Positions 47,615-57,548 are shown, numbered from the stretch's first letter. The stretch: 64,000 nucleotides of DNA from Bacillus sp. OK048 (GCF_900103525.1 NZ_FNHN01000001.1:312958-376957); one strand, 5' to 3'. Numbers and translations are program-made. Notes: generated from the letters alone by a model not told the origin.

Positions 47615-48205
47615 CTATTTCGCTGCTGGTTCTAACTCATAATTTACTTTTTCAATCTTTCCATTAAATTGAAATTCTCCTTCTTTGCTGTAATTTTTAC
47701 TAACTGGAGAAAGTCGGTCTCTACCAACATCAAGCCCTTCGTTGGAAACGATTTTATCTAAAAGATTGTTCATTTGAACTGTGCCTACCTGTTCGTCATC
47801 AATATACAAAGTTCCGATTCCTTCACTCTGACCCGTCACCTTAAATTCAAATGTAATTGTTGAAGGACCTGTTGGAACTTTCTTCTTTGATTCAATTCGG
47901 AAGACCTCTTCCATATTATTGTATTCATAGACTGCGCGTTTATTTTTTATATAAATTGTGTACCCGCTTGTATGATTTCCGTGTGCAACCAAAACGCCTT
48001 CACTTTTTTGTTTAGTATCAATAGGAATCGTAATGGTATATGATTTATTCATAATTTTTGGTGCAACCGAAGCGCCAATATGAGCCATACCATGATAATA
48101 AGTAAAGGAATTGCGAGCTGTAATAGCATTTGGATTTTTCGAAGCTTCTAAATTCAACTCTTGAACCGTTCTATTTTCAAGTGGCCATGCAGAAAAGTGC
48201 CACCT
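47615..48205 (-). pseudogene. arylsulfatase C-terminal fragment
   Basis: About 190 residues match the C-terminal beta-rich domain of bacterial arylsulfatases (WHFSAWPLENRTVQELNLEA, NSFTYYHGMAHIGASVAPK, GLDVGRDRLSPVSKNY). The catalytic domain with the formylglycine CxPxR site is absent, and the sequence upstream to 48355 gives no continuation. I regard it as a broken gene. Sulfate ester cleavage may once have fed the aromatic pathway. Confidence 0.7.
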
Positions 48206-48426
48206 TGAATTAAAATCATATTTTCATCATAGTAATCTTGATGGGACTTGGTTGGTGTTTGCTGATCTTGAATAGCTGTTGTATTCAATGAGATGGAGGA
48301 TCTGGATAGTGAACAACAGCTTTTTTTCTACTGACAATAAAACCACCCCCTGCTTTGGTTTAATTTAGAAATTTTAAAATAACAATTCAAAATTGTTTTA
48401 ATACGTTGGGTTCTATGAAAAGGTAG

Positions 48427-48463
48427 AGAAAAAAAATAGATTTTCATATTACTTTAATCTATG
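48427..48463 (-). terminator. terminator of the 48-57 kb operon
   Basis: On the minus strand ATAGATT and AATCTAT pair and TTTTTTTT follows, 24 bp past the stop of the hydroxylase gene. Outer AGGTAGAG/CTCTACCT extend the structure. Confidence 0.65.
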
Positions 48464-48486
48464 TATCTCCTCTACCTCATTTTCAT

Positions 48487-50262
48487 TTAGTTCGTATTTT
48501 TACTAGGTTGCCTTATTGAAAGTATCTTTCCCATTACCTCTCCTAAAACTTCGGTTGGATTTTCAATGCTGCTTTTTTCTCGCCAAGCAACATGATTATC
48601 TGGCCGTACAAGAATAGCACCATATACAGAAATTTCTGATAAATTTTCCCAATAACCTGTTGGGTCAGCATATTCACCTTCATACCCTATCTGAACATGT
48701 TTAATTTTGGTCCCTAGATTTTCAGATATTTCTTTTGCTGCTTCATTCCATCCTTTTGCGGAAGGTCCAGTTATAAGGAGAAACCCACCTTTTTCAACGA
48801 GATCAAGAGTCGAAATCCGCTGATTTTTATATTCAATCCAAGCATGGGGCAGTCTGTGTCCAGGAAGAGTGGTTGGGTGATAAATACTTCCAATCGGATC
48901 TATTTCTGGCGGTTCAGTATTCTCAGCAACTAGAGCGCCTTGATCATAGGAGAACCCTAATTCAATATTATGTGCTTGAAATTCAATCCGTTGAGTTTTA
49001 AAAACTTCCGCTGCTCTTGCTCGGATTGAAGCTCCCTGCTCAGTCTGAGCAAAGTAAGCCTCAAGTGCAGCATTTTGAGCTTCTTTTGGTAATCCTGGCA
49101 TCAACCCAACACCCATATTAAGAAGCGCGTGATTCATAAATGAAAATAGTGCCCAATCTACATTCCTTCCTCCGATTTTACGGCGTTCTGGTTCGTACGA
49201 ATCTAGTAACTCTTCAGAAGCCTGGCCTTTAAGAACGGCTGCAAGTTTCCAGGTGAGATTATGGGCATCTTGGAAAGCAGTATTGAGACCAAGTCCAGTA
49301 GTTGGCGGGTGACGGTGGGCTGCATCTCCTGCTAAGAAGATTCGATTAACACGATATTTTTCTGCTAAAACAGCTTCAATAAACCAATGACTAATCCTAA
49401 CGATCTCAGGCTCTAATTCAGGGATTCTCAAGACTTCACGAAGTAGCGGTATAACAGAATCATTATCGAATTTTTCAGGGTCATCTGGTCGTATCCCATT
49501 ATGCAGCACCCATTCCTCTGATTGAGGACCCCAGGTTGGTCCTACTGGTACAAGGCCACAAAGCGCTCCCTCAGGACTAGGAAGGAATGTAATGAGGTTA
49601 GGTGAATCACCCATCCATTTTGACAGGTCAGCTTTAAAATAGACACTAACCATATCGACTAAACCTGTAGGCCCTTCCATCTTAACCCCTAGTTTCGGGC
49701 CTACTGATTTACCACCATCTGCAGCGATCATATACTTAGCACGAACACTGATTTTTTCATTTGTTTTTCGATTTAGGATGGTAGCTGTAACGGCTTCTTG
49801 ATCCTGATTCCATTCGACTAATTCATGATGAAATAATAATTTTCCTGGTGCCCGTTCCTCTGCAACTTGACGTAATAGTGGTTCAAGTCGAAGTTGTGGT
49901 AAATTCGTACTTGGGGTTGGACTGTCTGTGGTATATCTTTCACTGAGCTCTCCTCCTCCAAATGCGTCTAGTTCATAAAAGTTCTTTCCTTCATAGTCCT
50001 TTGTGCCGCCAATAGATGAGCGATAATGAACCTGGGACATATATTTCATAGGTGTACCGTGTTCATAAAGCAAATCGGCGATTCCATGCTGTCTCATGAT
50101 TTCCATTGTTCTTTGGTTTTGGTAGTGTCCTTTAGGTAAGTGGGAAGTCCCTTCATGACGTTCAATAAGTAAATGATCAATTCCTAAATCAGATAGAAAA
50201 ATAGAAGAGGAAAGACCACAGCCTCCGCCTCCAACAATTAATACAGGAACCTCTAAATTCAT
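48487..50262 (-). CDS. FAD-dependent aromatic hydroxylase 1
   Basis: The 591-residue product is a class A flavoprotein monooxygenase of the PheA/TfdB/MhpA type. It has an N-terminal dinucleotide site VLIVGGGGCGLSSSIFLSDL, the DG motif MIAADGGKSVGPKLGV, the GD motif IFLAGDAAHRHPPTTGLGLN and a thioredoxin-like C-terminal domain. It uses NAD(P)H and O2 to hydroxylate a phenolic or substituted aromatic ring. A close paralogue lies at 51630-53408. It is the last gene of a long minus-strand operon. Confidence 0.9.
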   Translation of the reverse strand: MNLEVPVLIVGGGGCGLSSSIFLSDLGIDHLLIERHEGTSHLPKGHYQNQRTMEIMRQHGIADLLYEHGTPMKYMSQVHYRSSIGGTKDYEGKNFYELDAFGGGELSERYTTDSPTPSTNLPQLRLEPLLRQVAEERAPGKLLFHHELVEWNQDQEAVTATILNRKTNEKISVRAKYMIAADGGKSVGPKLGVKMEGPTGLVDMVSVYFKADLSKWMGDSPNLITFLPSPEGALCGLVPVGPTWGPQSEEWVLHNGIRPDDPEKFDNDSVIPLLREVLRIPELEPEIVRISHWFIEAVLAEKYRVNRIFLAGDAAHRHPPTTGLGLNTAFQDAHNLTWKLAAVLKGQASEELLDSYEPERRKIGGRNVDWALFSFMNHALLNMGVGLMPGLPKEAQNAALEAYFAQTEQGASIRARAAEVFKTQRIEFQAHNIELGFSYDQGALVAENTEPPEIDPIGSIYHPTTLPGHRLPHAWIEYKNQRISTLDLVEKGGFLLITGPSAKGWNEAAKEISENLGTKIKHVQIGYEGEYADPTGYWENLSEISVYGAILVRPDNHVAWREKSSIENPTEVLGEVMGKILSIRQPSKNTN

Positions 50263-50364
50263 AAGACAACTCCTTAATAGATTATTTAATGAAAATAGAT
50301 AGAAGAGTGTATTTTAAACCAATTAGTTGTTTATTATCACTGTAAATATTATTAGATTGGAACA

Positions 50365-50600
50365 TTAAAAAATGTAGTCCTGTCCTAAACCATAAATCCG
50401 CTTTGTCTCCTTGAACACATGTTCTATTACATTAGGCTCAAACAATGAACCTACTACAATGAAAGAAGTGTTACTTAAAAATGCAACATTGGCCATGACT
50501 CTTTTACCGTTTTGTTCAAGCAGCTAAAGCAAACATTCTGTTTAATGGATGTTTATCTGAAGCTTCTTCTACTTCTAGATCACATGAACAATACTTTCCA
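50365..50600 (-). pseudogene. C-terminal coding remnant, copy 1 (family not recognised)
   Basis: The minus strand reads CSCDLEVEEASDKHPLNRMF then, after a frameshift, NGKRVMANVAFLSNTSFIVV and KETKRIYGLGQDYIF to a stop at 50365. Copy 2 (about 51016-51255) lies in the duplicated block. I cannot name the family. It is a decayed gene that was carried along in the duplication. Confidence 0.45.
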
Positions 50601-50614
50601 GATGAAAACTATAG

Positions 50615-50980
50615 TTAAATAATAGTATGTTCTTCAGTAAAGAAAAATTTAGTCTTTGATAAATCTACGAACTTACTTTCATCTTCTTTAAGGAGTTTGT
50701 TTGCAGCCCGCCCTTCTGGGGTAGCTAAAGCCATATTTAATTCTTCTAGGCTATCCCACCAAACTTCTGCAATGCCATCATAACTTGTTACTTCTTCATC
50801 ACGAGATTGTAGAAATATATTATTATTTCCTTGAAGCGTATGACTCTGTATATAACGACGCATCCTCATAGCCTCTGCACACTCTGAGACAAGTTTCGCA
50901 TGATCTTCTAACCAATATTTATAAAATTCTTCTAAAGTAATTTCAGGTTTTTTCTTGGCTAAAGCTACCATTTTAATCAT
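50615..50980 (-). CDS. EthD-like protein
   Basis: ATG 50980 behind GGAGGTAAC gives 121 residues. ITLEEFYKYWLEDHAKLVSE, WWDSLEELNMAL and the C-terminal FFTEEHTII fit the EthD family, ferredoxin-like-fold proteins that assist oxidative catabolic enzymes, sometimes as dehydratases or isomerases. It lies between the two flavin hydroxylases and may act on their product or channel it. Confidence 0.8.
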   Translation of the reverse strand: MIKMVALAKKKPEITLEEFYKYWLEDHAKLVSECAEAMRMRRYIQSHTLQGNNNIFLQSRDEEVTSYDGIAEVWWDSLEELNMALATPEGRAANKLLKEDESKFVDLSKTKFFFTEEHTII

Positions 50981-51268
50981 CGAGTTACCTCCTAGAATAT
51001 TATGAAATTGGAACATTAAAAAATGCAGTCCTGTCCTAAACCATAAATCCGCTTTGTCTCCTTGAACACACGTTCTATTACATTAGGCTCAAACAATGAA
51101 CCTACTACAATGAAAGAAGTGTTACTTAAAAATGCAACATTGGCCATGACTCTATTACCCGTTTTGTTCAAGCAGCTAAAGCAAAAATTCTGTTTAATGG
51201 ATGTTTATCTGAAGCTTCTTCTACTTCTGGATCACATGAACAATACCTTCCAGTAATGAAAACTATAG

Positions 51269-51613
51269 TTAAATAATAGTATGTTCTTCAGTAAAGAAAA
51301 ATTTAGTCTTTGATAAATCTACGAACTTACTTTCATCTTCTTTAAGGAGTTTGTTTGCAGCCCGCCCTTCTGGGGTAGCTAAAGCCATATTTAATTCTTC
51401 TAGGCTATCCCACCAAACTTCTGCAATGCCATCATAACTTGTTACTTCTTCATCACGAGATTGTAGAAATATATTATTATTTCCTTGAAGCGTATGACTA
51501 AGTATATAACGACGCATCCTCATAGCCTCTGCACACTCTGAGACAAGTTTCGCATGATCTAAGGCATAATATTGTTTAATTAACTCTAAGTTTATAGCGC
51601 TCACCGTTTTCAT
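51269..51613 (-). CDS. hybrid ORF: NTF2-like N-terminus fused to EthD C-terminus
   Basis: ATG 51613 behind AAGGTGAGGG starts a 114-residue frame. Its first ~18 residues (MKTVSAINLELIKQYYAL) match the start of the NTF2-like protein at 54472-54846, and the rest (DHAKLVSECAEAM onward) is the EthD domain without its first ~30 residues. The junction coincides with the end of the tandem duplication. It is a recombination product, open and with translation signals, but the loss of the first EthD strand makes function doubtful. Confidence 0.75.
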   Translation of the reverse strand: MKTVSAINLELIKQYYALDHAKLVSECAEAMRMRRYILSHTLQGNNNIFLQSRDEEVTSYDGIAEVWWDSLEELNMALATPEGRAANKLLKEDESKFVDLSKTKFFFTEEHTII

Positions 51614-51629
51614 AGACTTTTCCCTCACC

Positions 51630-53408
51630 TTAATTATTTTGCAACAAAGGTGTTTCTTTTCTTCCGAGGATATTGATTAGGGCGTTAGTCAACGTCTCAT
51701 TAGGGTTCTCGACTGCAACTTTAGTCCGCCATGCCACATGATTGTCTGGACGTACTAGAATAGCACCTTCTTCAGAGATTTCACATACTTCCTTCCATTG
51801 GCCAGTTGAGTCAATGTAATCAGCGTTATTGCCGATGCTGATACATTTGATGTTAATTCCTAGTGCATTTTTAATTTTTTTAACGGCATCAGACCATGCT
51901 GCAGAAGATTGACAAGTGATTAACACAAACTCACCCGTCGCACCAACAAGGTCGAGAGTCGAAATTTGCTTATCCCCCTTTTCAATCCATGCATGTGGTA
52001 GTCGGTGACCAGGACGTGTGGTTGGTTGATATTTATTGCCCATTGGGTCTGATTCAGGCGGAGTTGTTCCATCCTTTATGAGAGAGCCATCCTCGTAGTA
52101 AAAACCTAACTCCAAGTCATGAGCTTGATATTCAATCCGCTGGGTATGGAATACTTCAGCGGCACGAGCACGGATTGAAGCACCTTGTGGAGTATCTGCG
52201 AAATAGTTCTCAATCGCTTTCTCTTGTGCCTCTTTAGGCATACCTGGTAATAAACCCATTCCGATCGCATGAAGAGGATGATTCATAAAAGTAAATAGTG
52301 CCCAATCTACATTTCTTTTTCCAACACTTCTACGTTCTACTTCGTATGAATCTAATAGTTCCTCGGAAGCCTCTCCTTTAATTACTGCGGCAAGTTTCCA
52401 TGTAAGATTATGAGTATCCTGGAATGCTGTATTTAAGCCGAGTCCTGTTGTTGGTGGATGGCGATGAGCGGCATCCCCCGCTAGGAAAATTCGACCAACA
52501 CGATAGCGATCGGCTAACACACCCTCAACAAACCAGTGACTCACTTTAAGAACTTCTGGTTGTTCGGAAATTCTTAAGACATCCTTTAGCACAGCACTTG
52601 CCGATTCTTCATTAAAATTATCTGGATCGTCAGGTCTAATACCATGAACAAGTACCCACTCCTCTGATTTTGGACCCCAAGTTGGTCCTGCTGCAAATAG
52701 ACCACTTAAACCGCCTTCAGGGCTTGGCAAGAACGTGAGCAATGCTTCCATGTCGCCCATATACTTTGAGAGATCCGCTTTGAAATAAATATTAACCATG
52801 TCCACTAAATTTTTTGGACCTTCTAACTTCACTCCAAGCTTAGGGCCTACTGTTTTCCCACCATCAGCCGCAATCATATATTGAGAACGTACTGTGAATT
52901 TTTCTTTTGTTGCCCGATTTAAAATTGTAGCTGTAACTCCACTCTCGTCTTGATTAAAATCGACTAGTTCATGATTAAATAAAACTTTTCCTTGGGCTCT
53001 TTCTTCGGCAATTTGGCGTAAAACTGGCTCAAGTCTAATTTGTGGAAGGTTTCCACTTCTAGTAGGGCTATCTTTTTCATACTGCTCACGAAGCAAGCCA
53101 CCGCCAAAGGCATCTATTTCATAAAAATTACGCCCTTCATACGGCTTATCTCCGCCAAGAGATGAGCGAAAGTGAACTTTTCCCATATGTTTCGCTGGAG
53201 TTCCAATTTCATAGATTCGCTCAGCTACCCCATGCTGTTTCAAAATCTCCATTGTTCTTTGGTTTAAATAATGTCCTTTTGGTACCGGTGACGTACCCGG
53301 ATGCCGTTCAACAAGCAAATGATCGATGCCTAAATCTGAAAGGAAGAAAGAGGAGGAAAGACCTCCTCCGCCTCCCCCAACAATTAGTACTGGAACGGTA
53401 ACTTCCAT
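51630..53408 (-). CDS. FAD-dependent aromatic hydroxylase 2
   Basis: ATG 53408 with AAGGAGTG upstream gives 592 residues. Motifs are VLIVGGGGGGLSSSFFLSDL, MIAADGGKTVGPKLGV and IFLAGDAAHRHPPTTGLGLN, with a C-terminal thioredoxin-like domain. It is clearly a paralogue of 48487-50262, similar throughout. Two related hydroxylases suggest either different ring substrates or successive hydroxylations. A fragment of a third copy lies at 57549-57612. It lies in the same operon as the Rieske dioxygenase. Confidence 0.9.
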   Translation of the reverse strand: MEVTVPVLIVGGGGGGLSSSFFLSDLGIDHLLVERHPGTSPVPKGHYLNQRTMEILKQHGVAERIYEIGTPAKHMGKVHFRSSLGGDKPYEGRNFYEIDAFGGGLLREQYEKDSPTRSGNLPQIRLEPVLRQIAEERAQGKVLFNHELVDFNQDESGVTATILNRATKEKFTVRSQYMIAADGGKTVGPKLGVKLEGPKNLVDMVNIYFKADLSKYMGDMEALLTFLPSPEGGLSGLFAAGPTWGPKSEEWVLVHGIRPDDPDNFNEESASAVLKDVLRISEQPEVLKVSHWFVEGVLADRYRVGRIFLAGDAAHRHPPTTGLGLNTAFQDTHNLTWKLAAVIKGEASEELLDSYEVERRSVGKRNVDWALFTFMNHPLHAIGMGLLPGMPKEAQEKAIENYFADTPQGASIRARAAEVFHTQRIEYQAHDLELGFYYEDGSLIKDGTTPPESDPMGNKYQPTTRPGHRLPHAWIEKGDKQISTLDLVGATGEFVLITCQSSAAWSDAVKKIKNALGINIKCISIGNNADYIDSTGQWKEVCEISEEGAILVRPDNHVAWRTKVAVENPNETLTNALINILGRKETPLLQNN

Positions 53409-53654
53409 AAAAACTCTCACTCCTTTAATTGATCAATATACAAACCTATCATTTTAATCAGTCAATTTTATTTCTTTTGCAGGCAAACCTATTTATCGAA
53501 TACCAATCACTGAAATATTTTTATATTATGAATTTTCAGTCTTTAAATCGCAATTAACTTAGCTGAAACTTATTTTTTTGTCTCTGACAGCTTCTCTTTC
53601 AACCTCCATGTAGATTTTCCAACTCTATTAACTGTATTAGAGTGTAAGAAAAAA

Positions 53655-54413
53655 TCATAATGATATTGAGTTTAATAAACCACCATCTACAGGTATGGCT
53701 ACTGCATTTATATAATCTGAAAGATCACTAGCTAGGAAAAGTGAAGCTTTAGCAATATCTGCGGGTTTTCCCGTTCTACCACTTGCTTTATTAATCGCAT
53801 TAATAGCTTCTGGATTTTCAAACACATCTTTAACCATGGGTGTTTCAATTAATCCTGGGCAAATCGAATTGCATCGTATCCCTTTAAGCTTATAATCTGC
53901 AGCTATTTGTTTAGTAAAACCGACTACAGCATGTTTGGAGGATGTGTAAGCAATTCCTCCACCACCACCAGTTAGACCTGCACCTGAAGCAATATTGATG
54001 ATGCTTCCTTTCCCTTTGTTGATCATGTGTGGCAGCACAGCTTTAGTCATTAAGAATAATCCTTTTACATTGATGTTCATTGATAGATCCCAAAGTTCTT
54101 CTGATGTTTCTAAAATTGGGGCATAACGATCAAATACACCTGCTGTATTACATAATATATCTATTTGACCAAATTTCTTAATGGCAGCATCTACCAAGTT
54201 AGTGATATCTTCTTTATTCAGGACATCGACTTTTAGAGCAAGAGTATTCTTCTGATTTGGTGACAATTCTTCAGCAAGTTTACTTACATTTTCACCATTT
54301 ATATCAGCAAGAACCACTTTAGCCCCCTCTTTTGAGAAAATCGCAGCCTGTTCTCTTCCAATACCTGATCCTGCACCTGTGATAATTGCTACTTTTCCAT
54401 CTAAAATTCCCAT
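53655..54413 (-). CDS. SDR oxidoreductase, probable cis-diol dehydrogenase
   Basis: The 252-residue product is a classical short-chain dehydrogenase: cofactor motif TGAGSGIG (12-19), acidic Asp37 in VVLADING (NAD preference), NTAG, and the catalytic set Ser143, Tyr156, Lys160 (YTSSK). Next to Rieske dioxygenase genes the natural role is oxidation of the cis-dihydrodiol to a catechol; this is inference from context. A related SDR gene with a premature stop lies at 57647-58405. Confidence 0.88.
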   Translation of the reverse strand: MGILDGKVAIITGAGSGIGREQAAIFSKEGAKVVLADINGENVSKLAEELSPNQKNTLALKVDVLNKEDITNLVDAAIKKFGQIDILCNTAGVFDRYAPILETSEELWDLSMNINVKGLFLMTKAVLPHMINKGKGSIINIASGAGLTGGGGGIAYTSSKHAVVGFTKQIAADYKLKGIRCNSICPGLIETPMVKDVFENPEAINAINKASGRTGKPADIAKASLFLASDLSDYINAVAIPVDGGLLNSISL

Positions 54414-54471
54414 AAAAAAACCCCCTTTTTGAATTTTCAGTATTTTAATTAGACTCTTTCAATCGGTAATT

Positions 54472-54846
54472 TTAAGCAAATACTGGTGACAAATCCACAT
54501 AGATTCGTTGTTCTTTAATCATTCCGTTTTCAATTTCATTGATGGCCGCTGCCTTGACAACAATCTGTTGGTTATCTTTTCGGCTATATATCACGTCACA
54601 CTCTAAGAAAATGAGATCTTCTTCCACTTCCCAAACATTTGTAAGAACATGACGAATACCGTTTACACTGCTCACAATACCGCCTAATGCACTACTAATT
54701 CCCTCACGTCCGTTTATCGTCTCTGAATTGAATTTTAATACAGCGTTTTCAGAGAAATATTCCATTGATTCATCCAACTTATTAGAATCTAATAAAGCGT
54801 AATACCGTTTGATTAATTCTTGATTTTTATCACTTACTGTTTTCAT
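54472..54846 (-). CDS. NTF2-like (SnoaL-type) protein
   Basis: The 124-residue product has the cone-shaped NTF2-like fold pattern (NQELIKRYYALLDSNKLDES, FNSETINGREGISSALGGIV, and KAAAINEIENGMIKEQRIYV). Such proteins act as isomerases, cyclases or accessory proteins, and the beta subunit of Rieske dioxygenases has the same fold. It lies between the SDR and dioxygenase beta genes. Its first residues were copied into the hybrid ORF at 51269-51613. Confidence 0.75.
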   Translation of the reverse strand: MKTVSDKNQELIKRYYALLDSNKLDESMEYFSENAVLKFNSETINGREGISSALGGIVSSVNGIRHVLTNVWEVEEDLIFLECDVIYSRKDNQQIVVKAAAINEIENGMIKEQRIYVDLSPVFA

Positions 54847-54972
54847 AGATTACACACTCCCATTTTTATGAATAGTTTTTAATAATGACTTTTCTGTAAC
54901 CGATTACAGTTGAAAGTTTAGCAATTAATCTTTTTAAATATTAATTTGGCCATATCCATTAGGTTGTCTTTT

Positions 54973-55503
54973 TTATAAAAACATGCCGAGGTTGGCTACT
55001 CCTAGGACGCTCTGGTCAGAATAAATCATTCGAGAGGCAATTTTCCAATCTCCATTTTCTTTTCTAATCACATCGACACGTTCCCCTGATAATTCTTCAC
55101 TATAAGAATCTGAGGCTCTGTTACGTCTAAATAAGAAATAGCTTCGCACTTGGTATTCATCCTTTTGAGTGCATGGTTGGATGAAAATATTGTTTATAAA
55201 ATGTCTTTGCCTTGTAGCAGGGTTTTCTGTCCATGCAGTATCCTGATAGAGGCGGTCAACACGGAAGGTAAGGGACTTTTTTGTTTCTTGTAAAAACCCT
55301 TTATCAACAAAGGCGGAACTAGTTCCCCGCTCCGGCGTTATACGCATTGGCATTTGGTAATCAATATCATCGGAGAGCAAGTCTAACCATTCTTTATATC
55401 TGAAATGATTCAACAAATATACTTCATGATATAGAAAATTTCTTATTTCATTTTGTATTTCTAAAGAAACATTTAAGGATTGTTTTAATACATCATTACT
55501 CAT
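54973..55503 (-). CDS. aromatic-ring dioxygenase, beta subunit
   Basis: The 176-residue product has the standard beta-subunit length and pattern (NFLYHEVYLLNHFRYKEWLD, DIDYQMPMRITPERG, RQRHFINNIFIQP, and RRNRASDSYSEELSGERVDV). It is structural in the alpha3beta3 oxygenase. Its start overlaps the alpha-subunit stop by 4 nt, so the two are translationally coupled. Confidence 0.92.
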   Translation of the reverse strand: MSNDVLKQSLNVSLEIQNEIRNFLYHEVYLLNHFRYKEWLDLLSDDIDYQMPMRITPERGTSSAFVDKGFLQETKKSLTFRVDRLYQDTAWTENPATRQRHFINNIFIQPCTQKDEYQVRSYFLFRRNRASDSYSEELSGERVDVIRKENGDWKIASRMIYSDQSVLGVANLGMFL

Positions 55504-56885
55504 TTGTGTGCCTCCTCTTCAATTAAACTTCCTTCCGTAATCCGGTCAAACCATGCATCATGTAGTGACCGAAATAAAGTATCATTGAAAGTCATAGGAT
55601 AGGCAATACCAGGCCCTGGGAAATTTTTATCCTGCTCAATTCGCCCCATTCCCATTAGGTAATTTAATACATTATTGTAGTTTAATTCCTTATCTTGGGT
55701 CATAATCCCTTTACTGGCTTGTATAACACGATTCCATATCTCTGTATCGTCAGTTTCAAATGTCCCGGAAACCCCGAAGCTTCCAATGTAAGCATTATAG
55801 GCTTCTTCTTTATATTCTTGTGGAGCCGCTTTATCAATCATAAACCAAGACCAAACTTCGACTTTTTCCGGTCCTAATGGCCTCCACACTCTGAAAGTCG
55901 TATAATTATAGGCCTTTCCTTCATCAACCTTACTAAGTGGGAGGAAGCTAATATTTAGAAACGACAGCGTTGGAAAAATACTTCCAATAAAAACCGTTGT
56001 CTTCTCTAACATCTCATATTGCTGAGGAGTCAAGTTTTTTTCAAACATCGGCCACATAGACTCTGGAAGTCCTCGGAATGGAAGCACCTTTTGAGTGTCT
56101 TCATCGACAACGATCATAATCCCATGCCCTCCTCCACAATCGACCTGGTATCCAAGCCCCGGAAACATCGGATCTGGTGGGGCAATGCCCATATCCAAAG
56201 CTGATTTATGGGCTGTTTTAGAATGATAGGTATCTCCTATAAAGTTTTCGAGTGTCATTTTCCAATTACCTGGACATTCCCAACGTTGCGGAGGTCCCAC
56301 AACTTCCAATCCACCATCACTTTTTCCAAGCATAATATCCAAATACCATTTCATATCTCCAAGGTTTTCTTCTAACGATTCGGCATTTGGGTCCAAATTA
56401 CCGAAAATCATGCCTTGGTAGCTCTCTACCTTCGCAACAGGACGTAATCCCCAATCACCTTTATCCAATTCTTCTCCATATATCTTATTTCCTAACGTCA
56501 CTCCAACAAGAGATCCCTCACTATTAAAGGACCAACCATGGTAAGGACAGGTGAATGTTTTTTGATTTCCAGAATCCGATATACATAATTGGGTACCTCG
56601 ATGTGGACAAGAATTAAGGAAAGCCTTGACCTCTCCTGATTTTGTTCGTGTAACCAAGATTGGATCATTTACGATCCAACGTGTGACATAGTCACCTGGA
56701 TTAGACACTTCTGATTCATGAGCTAAGAAATGCCAGGTTTTAGCAAATACCTTTTCTTCTTCTAATTTATATATTTCTGGATTCATGAACACCCATTGTG
56801 GAAGTAATCCCTGATCTAGTTTTTGTTTTAAGTCACTTAACTGTTTGTTACCTAAACCATAATCACTTAAATTATTCTTAGTCAT
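55500..56885 (-). CDS. aromatic-ring dioxygenase, Rieske alpha subunit
   Basis: The 461-residue product carries a Rieske [2Fe-2S] site (SCPHRGTQLC ... CPYHGWSF, two Cys and two His) and the mononuclear iron site NFIGDTYHSKTAH (Asp and two His). It adds both atoms of O2 to an aromatic ring, giving a cis-dihydrodiol. No ferredoxin or reductase gene is visible in the window, so the electron donors must lie elsewhere. The ring substrate is unknown. Confidence 0.95.
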   Translation of the reverse strand: MTKNNLSDYGLGNKQLSDLKQKLDQGLLPQWVFMNPEIYKLEEEKVFAKTWHFLAHESEVSNPGDYVTRWIVNDPILVTRTKSGEVKAFLNSCPHRGTQLCISDSGNQKTFTCPYHGWSFNSEGSLVGVTLGNKIYGEELDKGDWGLRPVAKVESYQGMIFGNLDPNAESLEENLGDMKWYLDIMLGKSDGGLEVVGPPQRWECPGNWKMTLENFIGDTYHSKTAHKSALDMGIAPPDPMFPGLGYQVDCGGGHGIMIVVDEDTQKVLPFRGLPESMWPMFEKNLTPQQYEMLEKTTVFIGSIFPTLSFLNISFLPLSKVDEGKAYNYTTFRVWRPLGPEKVEVWSWFMIDKAAPQEYKEEAYNAYIGSFGVSGTFETDDTEIWNRVIQASKGIMTQDKELNYNNVLNYLMGMGRIEQDKNFPGPGIAYPMTFNDTLFRSLHDAWFDRITEGSLIEEEAHK

Positions 56886-56931
56886 AGTCCTTTCATCCTC
56901 CTCATACTTGAGTCTCTTTTATATCAAATGA

Positions 56932-57390
56932 CTACCATCCCAATGTATACGGTGCTGTAAAGAATACTTTTGCACTAAGGTGCTTGAACTTCCATACTCC
57001 ATCGACTTTCACATAGTCTTCATCATACTCAGCACATACCCACAACTTGTTATCCGGTTGTGTAGTCATAGGAGCCAAAAACTTCCAATTTCCTTGTGCC
57101 TCGTTTCCATTTACCTTTATAATAGGATTCCCTACATTATGTTGTGAAAAGAGGATACTAGGTGAGTGGGTGTTGTGAAAGAGATCCCATATTTCTCTGT
57201 GTCCCTTGGCAACTCCAAACGGACCTCCGTCCCAAATTCCATCCTCTGTAAAAATCGCAACGATTCTATCCGCATTATGCTGGTCATCACAAGCAGCACA
57301 ATATTCATACTTGAGCTGCTCAATTGCCTCGATGTCCTCCAAATAGCCTAGGCGTTTTTCCAATGATTGCAGTCTTTCTTCAATACTCAT
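56932..57390 (-). CDS. SnoaL-like (NTF2-fold) protein
   Basis: The 152-residue product starts with a short coiled-coil stretch (SIEERLQSLEKRLGYLED) and then a SnoaL_4-type NTF2-like domain (IEQLKYEYCAACDDQHNADR, FTEDGIWDGGPFG, HNVGNPIIKVNG). It heads the apparent operon that contains the dioxygenase subunits, 46 nt upstream of alpha. It might be a dehydratase or isomerase acting on a ring intermediate. No direct evidence shows the reaction. Confidence 0.75.
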   Translation of the reverse strand: MSIEERLQSLEKRLGYLEDIEAIEQLKYEYCAACDDQHNADRIVAIFTEDGIWDGGPFGVAKGHREIWDLFHNTHSPSILFSQHNVGNPIIKVNGNEAQGNWKFLAPMTTQPDNKLWVCAEYDEDYVKVDGVWKFKHLSAKVFFTAPYTLGW

Positions 57391-57548
57391 TTTTGTCCCC
57401 TTTCATAGTTTTTATATTGTAAAATTTCATGACCACTTTGATGGATACAATGATGTAGCAATTATTCCGCGAATGTTGCCCACTAAGCCGTTCAAAGTTG
57501 TACTAAATCACTAAGTACTCATTAGGTCTTGTCATAAAAGTGATTAAT

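Larger units (their letters stand above)
50357..51561. repeat. tandem duplication of about 0.55 kb (offset about 651 bp)
   Basis: The segment 50357-50910 recurs at 51008-51561 with only a few changes. It covers most of the EthD coding region and its 3' flank. The encoded EthD C-terminal parts differ by one residue (RRYIQS against RRYILS), so the duplication is recent. The copies diverge abruptly at GCATGATCT. Confidence 0.9.

Noticed and set aside
50505-50520. TGCAACATTGGCCA as a sigma-54 core
   Set aside because: The GG to GC spacing is only 8 nt, and it falls inside decayed coding sequence.
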